64,000 nucleotides of DNA, taken from contig JAOTOL010001604.1 of the NCBI GenBank assembly GCA_034440575.1, positions 1,222,001-1,286,000 of the forward strand, written 5' to 3'. Origin of the DNA: Imbricaverruca yamaguchii. Lineage: Eukaryota > Arthropoda > Thecostraca > Neoverrucidae. This document shows positions 22,301 through 33,879 of this stretch, in pieces (the stretch's first letter is position 1; the number at the start of each line of letters is the position of its first letter). A program made the translations under genes and the position numbers. The notes beneath the pieces were generated by a model. That model saw nothing but the letters and a program-made list of their open reading frames with translations, did no database searches and was not told the origin of the DNA.

Positions 22301-25083
22301 AGCGCTCAATATTCACTGGAAAGTGCAAACTCACATTCTGATGCCACGCGTTTGAAGAAAAATATCCTATCTATGTCCAATTCTTAAGATAACGGAGGGA
22401 AGACGGATCAAAGTCGGGCAACAGCCTCGTCTCAATACGGTGTTTATATATACATTAAACATTTGTCAGCAGCAAAATAATAGAAGTTAAATATGGATGC
22501 ATATAAAAAATTGCCTACTGTGAGCGCACCAGGCATGTATGGCGGCACAGCCTACCCGCCGACCGGTGACCGGAGCATGGCCCACCGCCACGGCCACTGA
22601 CCGCCGCCCGGTGACCTGACCCGACCCTGGCACATGACTGGCTGCCGCTCGGTCGACACTAGGCTTGCCACTAAGTGCGTTTGGCCGCTACTCTCCCGTA
22701 TACGTGGCAGCACGTTTGACCCCGAAAATGGTGCCTGTCTGCTGGGGGACGTCGCCAGCAATACACCTCTCCAGGAGACGCTCGCCTCTCAGAGTGCCAG
22801 CTGGGCGACGACGCAACGGATCACGGGGAAGATTTGTATGCATCAATATTTCTGAAAATCATAATTTATAATAATACATAAATAAACAAAATGTCGCCAG
22901 GCACCTCAGTTAGTTGGAGCACTGGCCTGCCCTGGTCTTCGCTGTCCTGACAAGACAGGATTGGAGTCGCTTCGCGCGCTCGCATTTAGTCCCCGGCTGG
23001 GAGTGTCAGCTCGCAGCTGGCTCAATAAGGCTGGGGACGAGTTACCGGGGTGGCCGCGTCGGTGCGTGGACGGCACATTGAACTCTCGGTAAACATTCCG
23101 CCGTTGAACTGGAATTCATGGTTCGGCTGATTGGGTCGGGGTTCGCGCAGCACGTTAGATGGGTACGCTAGCTGACTATCAGAGCGTAGCTCGTAGCCTT
23201 AGGTTTGTACAAACATGTCAACATCCCATTGAATTCTACAACGCACGTCGCCAAAAGGTCTCAACTCAAACCTTACCATGCAACGAACAACTCGCACGCG
23301 CGCAAAAGGCAACCCAAGCGTCAAACGCGGGCGCAAGCGAGCGCGACGGGCCACAAGTCTGGCGGCGACACAGGCGCACGCGCTGGTCGCTGACCTTGAC
23401 CTTGGCATAGCCGACCGACAGGAAGTAGAGATAGTCGCGCCGCTGCGCCGTCTCGCCGCCGACGCCCGGCGGCGCCCGCAGCAGGGCCAGCAGCAGCTGG
23501 ATGCCCTTCTGCACGTCGGCGGCGTAGCCGCTGCGCACCAGGCAGCACGCGTACTGGAACTGCGTCGTCTCGCTCACCGCGCCGCGGCCCTTCTTCAGCT
23601 CCTCGTAGAACTTCTGCTCGAACACCTGCCGGCCAGGCGGACACGCCGAATGCGTGCTGAGGGCGTGGTGGTGTTGACGCGGATGAGGAAAGGCGGTCGA
23701 ATGTTGGATAGGTACAGACGGTTTATGTGGCTGTGCGATGACAAAGTTTGGTGATAAATGCGCACAGGGTGCTATTCAGACTTTGTACGAAAAACTGGAT
23801 TATCTTTGGGAGCCTCAATTCAGCAGGAAATTTTGTGGGGCCTTCAAGCTCGGATAAGACACTTTTCTTTCTGTTTCTGCATCGACGCCTCTGGTGTGTA
23901 CTTTCCAATGAGCGCCAGGCTTTTTTTATAAAGAGCGGTAAGCTTCCAGACATCATTTGACACCTTGCAGCCTTATCAGAAAAAGGAGGCGATAACTAAT
24001 TTTCTGGAAAGGATGATGTTCTAGATGACAACAATGCAAGACGAGGCCCATATTTTTCACCACTGCTTGAGAGGGGTAGCAGCTTTACATTTTGGAAATA
24101 CGCATTGACGTGTGGGATGAAGACATTGAACATCACGTCTCCCAAACGAACTATTCACTTCATATCAACTTTATATCTGTCTCAGGATACGCCCAAGCTG
24201 CCGTGGCACGTGGGCTGTCAAGTGACAAATATCCAAGATGTGTACTGAATGTATGACTTTAGGCCACCATCGCATCCACCGCTGGGCCATTCCATAATTC
24301 AACTGTGCACTGATTACACAGAACATATACTGGTTATCACTCTTCGAACGTTGCTACGACCTTACCAGCCGCAGTTCCACTTCCGACAACAAAATCATCT
24401 CTACAGGGCTGCCATCAAAAACCAGTGGGGCAGGTCACCACCATTCCAACAGCTACAGCTGTGTGCTCCATGCAACGCTCAGATCAGTCATGAAGAATAC
24501 ACATAAGTGGTTAATTGGCATAAGCCCGTGGATGCCTATACAATTCATCAACAACAAACAACTTCACTATAGGCGCTATATATATATATATATATTTTTT
24601 TTTTTTTTATATATATATATATATAACTAATGCAGCTGATGAGACCAAAAACCCTAATAACTAATAACTGAATGAACAACAACGGAGCAATAGATGCAAA
24701 TAGAGACACTAAGCAAGCCTTCACCGTCGCACGTGCACCGAGATATTCCACCAAGTCAGTGAAGCAAGAACATCCAATCAGGGGCGAATACAGGAGGTGG
24801 GAGCACATGCCCTCCTCATTGAAAGATGGCGCCACTCTGAATGGAAAAGACTGGGGAGGCTCGAGTGCACCCCACCCCTCCCCGCTCAACGGATTTTCAG
24901 CCAAAGACTGAAGCCGACGGACGAGTGCTCCCAATGTAAATTCCTGGACCCGCCACTGCACCCGATGTAAAATAAACCGAAAGCACTCTGAATTAGCATA
25001 AGCATGAGCATGACATTCGCGCAAACACTCGTACTTACCTTCAGATCTTCGGTAGGGATGGCCTCATCCAGAATTTCGGACAT
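19327..25083 (-). CDS. FIS1: Mitochondrial fission 1 protein FIS1, complete in 4 exons
   Basis: FIS1 is a tail-anchored adaptor of the outer mitochondrial and peroxisomal membranes that acts in organelle fission and in recruitment of Rab-GAP and Drp1 partners. Coding exons are 25083-25039, 23625-23395, 22049-21944 and 19415-19327, with phases 0, 0 and 1. They give 156 residues, against 152 in human. The N-terminus MSEILDEAIPTEDLK matches the family N-terminal arm. TTQFQYACCLVRS and QRRDYLYFLSVG mark the first TPR-like repeat, and SQLLQAEPQNRQAQELKRI the second. DAYVGMAVTGGAVLAVGGL begins the C-terminal anchor, which ends MALARR with a basic tail. An insert of a few residues (PPGVGGETA) lies between the repeats. 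The donors of exons 2 and 3 (GTCAGC, GTTGGT) are weak matches beyond GT. Introns hold a SINE, a minisatellite and TA repeats. Confidence 0.95.
19985..20950. repeat. Degenerate purine-rich minisatellite in FIS1 intron 3
   Basis: Loosely repeated units of about 28-32 nt are built around GAAGAGGCCCC or GGAGGCTCC and separated by GATGG/GATCG-type words. Similar sequence occurs at 52080-52345. Open frames across it are by-products of the repeat. Confidence 0.65.
21620..21794 (-). mobile_element. tRNA-derived SINE, family 2 (copy A)
   Basis: On the minus strand the head GGGGATGGCCGAGTGGTTAA is a class II (Leu/Ser-like) A-box, and GGGTTCGACACTAG carries the B-box. The body runs to a TAAACA-type tail. 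The insert is bracketed by the 14-nt duplication CCAAAGAGCACCTG at 21606-21619 and 21795-21808. It is nearly identical to 50274-50451 and lies in FIS1 intron 3. Confidence 0.9.
22180..22262 (+). mobile_element. SINE family 3 tail-like fragment
   Basis: GGTCGATGCGCCGTAAAACA and the following CAAATAGCCAGCCAAC parallel the short inserts at 49365-49420 and (inverted) 29638-29687. Ends are not defined. It lies in FIS1 intron 2. Confidence 0.5.
22620..22855 (+). pseudogene. Possible PAN/apple-domain fragment
   Basis: A GC-rich patch inside FIS1 intron 2 reads on the plus strand as a frame containing TFDPENGACLLGDVASNT. This resembles the cysteine-strand segment of PAN/apple domains, such as those of the lectin gene at 42998. 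No start, partner domain or clear splice sites were found, so it may be chance or a relic. Confidence 0.25.
23626..25038. other. FIS1 intron 1
   Basis: No recognised gene. It contains the TA/T palindrome at 24577-24626. At 24840-24958 it contains a piece ending in CCTGGACCCGCCACTG, the common terminus of animal non-autonomous DNA transposons; the opposite end was not found. Confidence 0.45.
24577..24626. repeat. (TA)n-T(n)-(TA)n palindromic tract
   Basis: Two (TA)n arms of about 18 nt flank a T run of about 15 nt, so the arms can pair as a hairpin. Confidence 0.9.
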
Positions 25084-26609
25084 GACGTGATTATGTAGAT
25101 AAGTTCTCTTTGCTTCAATTTGATAGCATAAACTCGAAAGGAACAGTCAAATCTTCCTTATTGTCACAGGTTTATGCATGCAGTTCACTCCAATGGAGCT
25201 TGTTCACCGCCACATCGTCTTCGCGCTGTATGCAAGTAATTATTCATGTGATTACGACTCAATAGTCAAACACTTGAATCGACAGCGTGAGATAACAATG
25301 GCCAGTACCAGGGAGCAGGCGGGAGGGGGAAGGTATGGTTGTGAGATTTTTATCTTGGGACACCTATCCTCTTCGCTCCTGCAGAGACAGGGACATTTGT
25401 TGACCGACTACAAATGCTCTCTCTTGGCAGTCCGTAAATAAAAGAGACTTATGGCTTAAATATTCGCGGAAGTGCAGGAATTTCATAATACGTACAGCCC
25501 ATTTCGGTAGTTTGGTGCAGTGCCTTAGAATTTGGGATGCGTGTCGGGTATGTGGTACGGGAATCCGAGTGCGGATACACTGCCTTCAGCCTCAGCGCAT
25601 GTGCCGAAATCGACGCGCCCTCCTTACACTGCGCCTCGTGAACCCCGGTTCCGCCACTGTCTGGCGCCGCCTGCTCGGCGGATCTGGGCGCGACTCTGCT
25701 GTGACGCGGTCAGACACGTCTCAGGCACTTGGCGGTGGCCTGGGCTATTCGGGAACCGGAATCGGGCTATGCTTTTTCGCTTCAGCCCAAATTGGCTGAG
25801 GTATCGCCGACCTCTGGGGCTCGCCTGCCGAAAATGTGCCTATCATACCGTTAAATACACTGCCTGAAAGTGCCGAATTAGCGTGGGTGCTGCGCTATGC
25901 CATTGTTCTGTTTGCCCAATCAATAAACAACAAACCGGCACGGGCTTTCCGCTCTCAACTTGCGCACAACATCCGCCCAGTGCGGCGTTCTCCATCGGAC
26001 TGACGTCAGCCGTGCGAGCTCTCGGCTCGCGGGATATGCCGGCCGCGCGGCACGACAGCACGCACACAGAACCGGCGACTGACTGGGGAGCCCTCACCTG
26101 GTGCCGGCTGAACTGGCTCCAGCCAAATCCCACCAGAAAACGCTGTCCTTTAGCAAAAAGAATGACTATACTCGAAGGAGAAGTCTGCGACAACTGAGCA
26201 ATGGAAATATAAAGACCCGGGTATAATCCTGAGTGTAGGATCGCGTGGAACGTCATAGCATAAAAATAACTCAGATGTGAAAAGCGTGATTCCGGGCCGG
26301 GCTGGGCGGCTCAGGGCCGCTCAGATGAACTTCTGTAGCATACACACGGTGACAGACTCGGGAGCGAGGTTTGTTTGCATTGCGCTTGTGAGTTTAGCAA
26401 ACCGATTATATAAAAGGGATTAACATCTGGTTCGAGTTATATTACAGTCAGATACACTTCACAGACATGAGCAAAATTAGAAGCAGAAAACAACAGTACA
26501 CAGGGGAAACGCCGAAACACGTGCAGTCAATATAAAAAAGTCGTTGTTAAGCATCGCGACGAACTCGCCCCGTGTCTGAAAAGCGGAACGGGCCGGCCGC
26601 AGAAAATCC
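25084..26609. other. FIS1 5' flank
   Basis: Open frames at 25512-25867 plus and 26256-25843 minus lie in GC-rich sequence but match nothing I know and overlap each other. The FIS1 promoter should begin just right of 25083; no TATA box or initiator is convincing. Confidence 0.4.
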
Positions 26610-26821
26610 TAGTTGCAGAATAAGACGCCATCAGGGGTGCCAATTCCGCCAGTCGTCACGGACAAGTCGTCAGCAGTTCGTCATGGACAAGTCGTCACGA
26701 ACAAGTCGTCAGCATGTCATAACGGGCTGCCAGGAAAGCGTGCGTTTAGAAGGCAAGCCCACAGCCTGCCTGTTGTTCTCGTTCAAGCAGGGCCCCTGAT
26801 GCCGTCTTATTCTGCAACTAA
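26610..26821. mobile_element. MITE with about 30-bp terminal inverted repeats
   Basis: TAGTTGCAGAATAAGACGCC at 26610 is mirrored by GGCGTCTTATTCTGCAACTA-like sequence ending at 26820 (one substitution in the inner part), about 150 nt apart. TA dinucleotides at both outer ends could be the target duplication. The interior repeats GACAAGTCGTCA-type words. Confidence 0.8.
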
Positions 26822-28249
26822 GTTGCTCCTCTCGGAGACATAGGGTATCTAGAAAAATGTAAGGGTGCCAAAGCGGATTTGTGGTTCATGAAACTTGCGG
26901 TCTGATGTTGAAGCTGCAGATGCCTGCAGTTTTCAATTATTTATGCAGGTATTTGGAACCACAATATTTATTTTCAATCTTTAGCAATGACATAGCCATT
27001 TGTTAGACGAGACACATTAATGAAAGAGTCTTGTTCAACCAGCTTATGTGGCATTCTGTGATATCAAACAAGCAAGAGAGAAAAGGTGAGAGATGCTGGC
27101 AAGCATGGAACATTACATGGAGGGTGGGTACATACGTGGCACACAGCTAGACAAATATACATACATGCATGCATAGACGCATACACACATGCATATGCAC
27201 ACACAGATACAACATACATACATAACTACATGTATACACACATAGCACACGTTTGAACGTTTGGTGGGTGGCCAGCATTACAATCTTCGAATATGCTCCA
27301 CGGACCACCCACGACCTGAAAGCGAAGCGCGGGCCGGCGCCCGGGGCGAGTCGTGGGAGTCCAGGACCAATCATGGATGTGAATGTGCATGCTGAAGTTA
27401 GGACTGGGAAAAACCTAAAAGGAGAAAGGCCAAGGTCCTTGGAAGACCCAAAGGGAAAAACCAACCACAAGCTATAGGGAAACCGTCCGTTTCGCTAACT
27501 TGGATCGATCCCTGCCTGTCTAATGCGAGATAACCTATATGTGTGTTATATGACAGGACAGAGAATGGTAACTTTTGACTTCAGATGGCTTGCTCTAGTT
27601 TTGTGCCGCGTAAAAATGTGAAAAGTGGCTCGAGGAGTTCCGGATACTCATCACCGAGAAGAGTGTGCAATGATAGTCGAAGCTCATCTTTGGCAGCAGA
27701 AGAGAAAATGGGGCTACATCGTGAATGATGTGCAGGAAAGGTAAGTGAAAAGTGCGCAATAGAGTCCCATACGCGTCAGAGTGGAACGCGGCGAATTCGT
27801 TCGAGGAGGTGGTTATGTGTTAGTATGGTGTGTTCAAGCCACAAACAGGCAGGCAACACTTCGTGTGGGCGCGAGTGTTCACGCGGGAAGGGATATTTTT
27901 CGAGTTAAGGCTTAATGTGGTGTGAGTGTGTGGTGCCTGGTCTCCAGAATGCCTGGAGATGCTGTTTAAATCAATTGTCAGTGAGAAGCGAAGAATGTGC
28001 ACACCCCGTCCAGCACACCGGGACGGGGTGTGCGGGTGGGAGGTCGATTGCCCAACGGGCGAGCCCAACCTCCCGCTCGTTGCCATGTATGTGCATGCGG
28101 CCAGGGACGCAGGGAAATGTAAGTTGGAGGTGGGTCTGGTGAGCGTGGTATAGTTGGTGGACGACGCGTGGTTCAGAGTGGGTCGTGTTGTGCACGGTCG
28201 CGATGGTGTCAATGTGTGAGCGTCAGTGTTAGTGCAGATGATAGGTAGG
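26822..28249. other. Intergenic stretch left of the dead LINE
   Basis: 27150-27245 is a CATACA/CATGCA-rich low-complexity tract. 27820-28212 has overlapping open frames on both strands (up to 130 codons, minus) that could be the decayed 3' part of the LINE at 28660-29510, but no motif confirms it. Confidence 0.4.
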
Positions 28250-28264
28250 ATGATGTCCTGTTCG

Positions 28265-28424
28265 GTTGGTTATTGGTTTTACGACACATAGGCGGTTGAG
28301 TCATGTAGTGTCGCCAATCTCTCACGCCAATTGGTCGCGAGCGAAGAGTAGCGACAGGTGAGACTCGAACTCACAACCTTTCGATTGTGAGTTAAGCAAC
28401 TTACCCCTAGGCTACTCGTCCCCA
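28265..28424 (-). mobile_element. tRNA-derived SINE, family 1 (copy B)
   Basis: Same head, body and tail as the copy at 509-675. It is bracketed by an exact 15-nt target duplication, ATGATGTCCTGTTCG, at 28250-28264 and 28425-28439. Confidence 0.9.
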
Positions 28425-28659
28425 ATGATGTCCTGTTCGATGATGTCTTGTAGGCAGGTTAGGATGGCCACTAACTCTCCTGTGGAAACCGAATGGTGTC
28501 ATGTTAGTTGTGTTCGGCCAGTGTTGGCCTACCGCATCAGGCGGCTCTCGTATCGTCGTTGGTAAGGGAGAAATCGGTGTATGAGTATGTCTATTGTGTG
28601 TGGGCCACTGGATGTTCGTAAAATGTGAAATAAGATTTGAGAGAAAAGTGTTTTGTGTT

Positions 28660-29510
28660 CCCTCAAAAAACTACTCAAGATTGAAATGCCTCAAGTGCCA
28701 ACATGAGAGTAGGGGATGGAAGGGGCAATTTGCCATCGGTTGCTACGGGAATCTCAGTGCGAGTGTAAGGACCTGATTCAGATAAATAGCAATGTTGTAT
28801 TAATTTCGGATATCGGATATGCCGAGCAGGGGCCTCGGAAAACGCAAGAGTGATGGGAAGATTGTGTTGTACTGTGGTCAAAAAATGGCATCTAACAAGT
28901 TAGACTGCTGAGCGGTGTTGAAAATAAGGAAGGTGGACCTAAGCCCAGACACTGGTGATGAATTTGGTGCTGTGTGCTCTAGTGATGTGGTGTAGGGCAT
29001 GATTTTGTATGTGTTCAAGTGATGCGGTGTGTGCAGGATATATATTATTGAAGATAAACAGATTGTATTCCATGATTGAGAGAATCGGAGCAATGAAGTT
29101 TGTGCTAGTGGCTGATCTGCAGCCTGGTCCCAACTGGAGATGCAGAGATGAAGATTTAGGCACTTAGTGAAGTGTCATTCAGGAGAAGTAATATGAGGGC
29201 CAAAAAATGAGGGAAATATGAATGCCAAAGTCCTTTGTCTAGGACAATGTCAAGATATGTGAAAGATGGTTTTATCAGTGACAATTTGGTGTGAGGGGTG
29301 GAACATGTGGGAAGTAGAGAGAAAAGCATAGTGACGGATTTCGTACTGGAGATCTGAAACCCATAAAGGGAGCACCAGGTATCAATATGATCCATGGTGG
29401 GCTGCATTAAATAGTTTGCTCTTTCTTCTAATGGTTGTGTGCACCAAATGCCCAAATCACTGGCATAAACAGAGTATTTTGGACAGGGGGCAAGTTGATC
29501 AAGTTCAGTG
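28660..29510 (-). pseudogene. Dead LINE reverse-transcriptase fragment
   Basis: Minus-strand frames 29455-29156 and 29163-28939 together read like the palm and thumb of a non-LTR reverse transcriptase of the Jockey/CR1 type. The catalytic box near 29465 reads YASD where YADD is expected. It is followed by HIDTWCSLYGFQISSTKS, then IAPILSIMEYN and HIQNHALHHITRA in the thumb. Frameshifts separate the pieces and the catalytic Asp pair is broken, so it is inactive. Ends are uncertain. Confidence 0.75.
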
Positions 29511-29637
29511 AATTATATCAGCTTTCTTTGTGATGATGATAAACAATTGTAAGAACAATATATTGACATCAATAAAAAAACAAAGGAGGACATTTTTTAA
29601 GTTACAACATTGAAAAAGTCACTGGAGTCAAAGGTTT

Positions 29638-29687
29638 GGTTGGTTATTTGGGCTTATGGGCACATCAACTGCATTGGTCATACAGGC
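29638..29687 (-). mobile_element. 5'-truncated SINE family 3 insert
   Basis: A 50-nt insert reads on the minus strand as ...GCCCAAATAACCAACC. It is bracketed by the 12-nt duplication AGTCAAAGGTTT at 29626-29637 and 29688-29699. It matches the insert at 49365-49420. Confidence 0.8.
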
Positions 29688-29699
29688 AGTCAAAGGTTT

Positions 29700-29915
29700 A
29701 AGCTTTAGGTGATTGTGTGAAGTTAGTCCAGGTTATGATAGGTTATGCTAGGTTAGGTTGGGCTGGGCTGGATTGGGATGGGCTTAAGTTTTTTTCTTCA
29801 ATTGCATCATTATTTGTTATAGGATCTTACTGCACTGAAAGCCCTCTTTGTTTTTCTTCAGCATTATTTTGCTCCCAACTGAAAAGTACACATTTCCTGT
29901 GGGTATAATTGGATA
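29700..29915. repeat. AT-rich dispersed repeat copy
   Basis: Contains TTATGCTAGGTTAGGTTGGG and CTCCCAACTGAAAAGTACAC, shared with the copies near 9.3, 11.0, 30.4, 31.1, 55.4 and 56.0 kb. Confidence 0.6.
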
Positions 29916-30399
29916 CATCATCTTAATCATGTCAAGAAATGACCTACAATGTCTTTAAATATTTTGTCCAAGGTAAAATACAAATGACTAAATATACCCA
30001 ATCAATTACTCTAAATCCTTGTTACAACAGGAATATGTTGAGAACCTAATATCAACTAATTTTGATTTGATTGTACTGTCATGTCACTGATCAATGTGGA
30101 CTGGTGGCACAGTGAGGAATAACTGTCTTTAGATAGCAAACTGAATTATAATAGGTATACCTACTTTTCCATGTGATGATACATTGCATTTTCATAACAT
30201 ATCAACAAAGACCCATGCTGATCAGTGACTGCTGATGTTATGGGGTACCCCCTTATTGAATGCATTTACAGACAGGGTGGACATACTTTTTAGGTTGGAG
30301 AATCTTGTCTTGGGGTTATAAGTAGTGGTGGATGAGGTGAGATTTATGCTAGTGTGTGTATACTGTGCAAGCCCCTTTCAGGAAGCAATGATGAAGTTT
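29916..30399. other. AT-rich sequence between repeat copies
   Basis: I see no gene or defined element here. Confidence 0.45.
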
Positions 30400-30840
30400 A
30401 AATTTAGGTATTATTGCAGTTCAAGGTAACTATGTTTTAGGAACACTTTACCTCCATAAAGCAAACATATAGGTTAGGTTTGGTTAAGTTAAGCTACATT
30501 ATGGTTTTGTTACAAGCTATAAAAAAATCCCCAAAATGGAAATTTGCAATTTTTCATAAACAGGTCCAGCCATGTTAGGTTAACTTAGGTTTTTCTATTT
30601 GATATTTTTTTCAGGAAAAAAATTGGTAGTTTCCATTACACATTTAACTTAAGTCCAATCTACCATTAATTTTTTCCATGAGATTCTGCTAGGTTAGGCT
30701 AGGGTATGCTGCATTTTTCTTTATTTTCAATGTAGGTTTTATGCTAGATTACCCAACTCCATGTCAATTTTTGGGTGATATGTTGCCTCCCAACTGGAAA
30801 ATATGCATTTGCAGATGAGATGAGTGGCCACATCATGTTC
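30400..30840. repeat. AT-rich dispersed repeat, longest copy
   Basis: One end has TATTGCAGTTCAAGGTAACT and TTTACCTCCATAAAGCAAAC. The other has CCCAACTGGAAAATATGCAT and GAGTGGCCACATCATG. Both end signatures recur at the other copies, so this may be close to a full element. No coding frame. Confidence 0.65.
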
Positions 30841-31039
30841 AGAAAATTCATAACATTACATTGGAAAAGATATATTTTAAGAAACCCAAAAATTACCTAA
30901 ACTATAAACTTACCCCAAAAACTGATAGAATACTCACTCCATGCATGTATTATGCATCATTGAGCAAACAGGAGTAGAACATAGGTGTAGAAATAGGAGG
31001 CCAGGGAGCCATACCACACCCAACCCACCTATCATAAAG

Positions 31040-31515
31040 ATTTGGCAAATTTAGTTTGAAGTTTTTCATATTTCTTGGAATTTCTTTTTCCAATGCAATG
31101 TTTATGAATGTTCTTAGCATGGTAACACCAAAACATTGGGCTAGGAGTTGAGTAACATAACAAAAAAATAGCAATCAAAATATAAATGTAGCATAACCTA
31201 AACTAACTTTCCATACAGGGAAGCATTCTTTAATTGTTAATTTCACTAACAATTTTTATTAAGAAAAAGTACCATTATAAGAACCTCATTGAGCCTAACC
31301 TAGTCGAGCTTAGACTGAACAATTTTTTTAAGAAATAAAATTTGTATATAAAACTTTGCAACAAAAACCATTGAAGACTTCCAACAGACAACAAATGCCT
31401 AACCTAACCTGCCCTAATGAAACCAAACCAAATCCCATCACATGCTCCATGGAGGTAAAGTGAGGCAGAACATTTCTCATGGTTACCTTAAACTGCAAAC
31501 ATATGGAAAGTTCAA
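31040..31515. repeat. AT-rich dispersed repeat copy (opposite orientation)
   Basis: GCCTAACCTAACCTGCCC, CTCCATGGAGGTAAAGTGAG and GTTACCTTAAACTGCAAA are the reverse of the first signature of the 30400-30840 copy. Confidence 0.6.
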
Positions 31516-33224
31516 CATTACTGGTATGGCAATGCATGGAATGAATTCCCTACCATACAGCCTTTGTCCCCCTCTCTTCAAGACATTTGTCTCTGGAATA
31601 TATAAATATTGGCAGGTGTGTGGAGTGTTCGTGAATATTTTCGTTAGAATTTATGGCTCAGTATTGGCTGTGGTTGACATCTTTTTGTCCAGACTTACAG
31701 GTAGTACCTATCTTTTCTTTAGTCTTGACCCAGACGGGCTACTATGGGTCTCATTAAGTCAGAACACTTATGATTTATGACGTTATGAGCCAGTTTCAGT
31801 GCCAACCCAGCCCTTGTTTGCAAACAACAAAAATTAAGATCAGGAGGCTACGTCCCCTAAAAGCACCTACCAAAGTACCCATATGCTTAAACAGACATGA
31901 GCAGAACTAACAGACACCATTTATTTGTCTCACATGCGCACTATTTGTAAGCTCTAGTCAGCTGAACTACAGGGGAGGAAAGGAGAAATGATTATGGTCA
32001 CCATCAATGCATACTCGGGGGACGGGTTCCATAAGTGCACGCAATGCAAGGCCACGCAATGATTCTCACGGTTGGCTTCCTTACCCAAATCCGGGTGATA
32101 CTAGAACTCTGGTAAGCTGCTGGGTTTCCATTTGCGGACGCTCAACTAGCGCAGCCTATAAGTAGAGGTCCGCGTTTGAAATGATTGCATCATTGGGAGA
32201 CAACTACTCGTCCCTAGTTATCTTGAACCACTCTACCAGAAGGAACTCAGTGGATGTTAGTTGAAGCAGGCCTCACCGAAGCTTATTGGCAGCGCAGCGT
32301 CACAGCGGAATGAAGCTATTTTCTTCATGACGTTGAAATAGGGGAAGGTCAATGTTTGAGGAAACTAAGTGCCAAAAGGAAGGAGTTTTTAGATAAAACT
32401 CCTAATTTCAAAGATACATTATGTTACTATGCAAAAATGTACGCTATTTCGTTTTTACTTGCTTATAAATGCTGTGTGTCTGTCCATAAACATAATCTTG
32501 AACCTTCGCACAGTGCCTATGAAGGAAAGATGACATGTTCGTATCAAGATACCTTTCCTTTGAAGGTACACCGAAGTCCGGCACAAAGTAATACGGTTAT
32601 AATCAGTGCCACGAAGTAGGAATTCCCCTTACGGGGAAGGAGTCAACTTTGAGGGGTACACAAGGGGGCACCTGCCTGTTGTCAGGGAGCCAGGCCAGTA
32701 GCTATTCGAAATCGTCAGGGTGCGGCACCAGCCCTTCTCTCCCGGCTTTACCCAATGTACCTACACCCATAGGTGTAATGTTAAATGCAATTAGGACATG
32801 CTTTTAGGGGGAGGGGGAAGTGGGTACGTACAACTCTTTACGGGCGCACCCCAGCTTCCTAAGGTGGCTGCATGCCTGTAAGGGCCGTCTTTCTAGAGTG
32901 AGGAAGAGCGCCACTAACCGCAGGAACGCCGCACAGCAAGCTAAGGTTGTGTGACAATGTTTAGGGGCGCCATGGCAAGGTATAGGGTCGTAGTGATGCT
33001 TTGCAGGGCACTGCCGTGAAGAAATGGGTTTCATTATGCAGGGCCTTAAGAACCGATGTAAAAGTGGTGGGCCATTCTGCGGGTGCTCCGTGCACTATAG
33101 GCTCCATTTTCAGAAAGAGTTTTAATATGAAGCTTCAGGCGACTTCCTGTACCAGGGGTCTTCCGGTAGGTCTCACAGGGGACTTCTTGTGCGTGCGCTT
33201 TGTATCCGTTTTGGAACGCACCTC
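31516..33224. other. Intergenic stretch, no gene recognised
   Basis: Open frames at 31442-31780 and 32356-32619 (plus) have no recognisable motif. Nothing else is evident. Confidence 0.4.
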
Positions 33225-33485
33225 TCGCCCCCCCATGTTGGCTGTGCCCTCACAATAATTTGAACTTCTAGCATCGGACCCAAGGACCCAAAATGATATG
33301 CCCCGCAATCAATATTAGGGACCGCCCGTTGCTTCATTCCGGCTATTTTTTAAATAAATACCTTTGAGGGAGCAAGTGCCCCTCAATGTGGGCTTGGCCA
33401 CTCAATAATTTCAACTTTTAACAGGGGACCATATGGATAGTGCCCCCCCCCCCTCACAATCCATTTTAGTTCGCCCATTGCTATG
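33225..33485. repeat. Two copies of the C-run dispersed repeat
   Basis: 33363-33480 closely matches 18309-18425. 33225-33320 is a more diverged copy (CATGTTGGCTGTGCCCTCAC, then AATAATTTGAACTTCTAGCA). Confidence 0.75.
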
Positions 33486-33879
33486 AATTATGCCCCGCGC
33501 CGATAAATTTGAGAAACTAACACCCACGCCTTAATTTATTCTGTCCTTCCAATAATTTTCACGAACAAATACACGGAAGTTCCCATGTACTTCATTATAG
33601 CAACATCGCGAAGTCAAGCGCCAAAAGCCAGCCAGGTAGTGGGTCATGCAGGAGGCGCTGTTGAAGTGAAGTGGGAGGATGTGCCCCCCTTCCGCCCATG
33701 AGTCTTATTCTCGTACAATTATAAGGGTTCTAAGAGAGCTATATAACACGTAAATATATCAAGAAGCATAGCCGTACCTTCGCGAGGGGCGTCGTACTTC
33801 GAATGACTGCGACTATGGTAGGAAGTCGCAATCATTCGAGGTACCTTAGGCGGCCCGAATGCACACGTTCCATGGGCAC

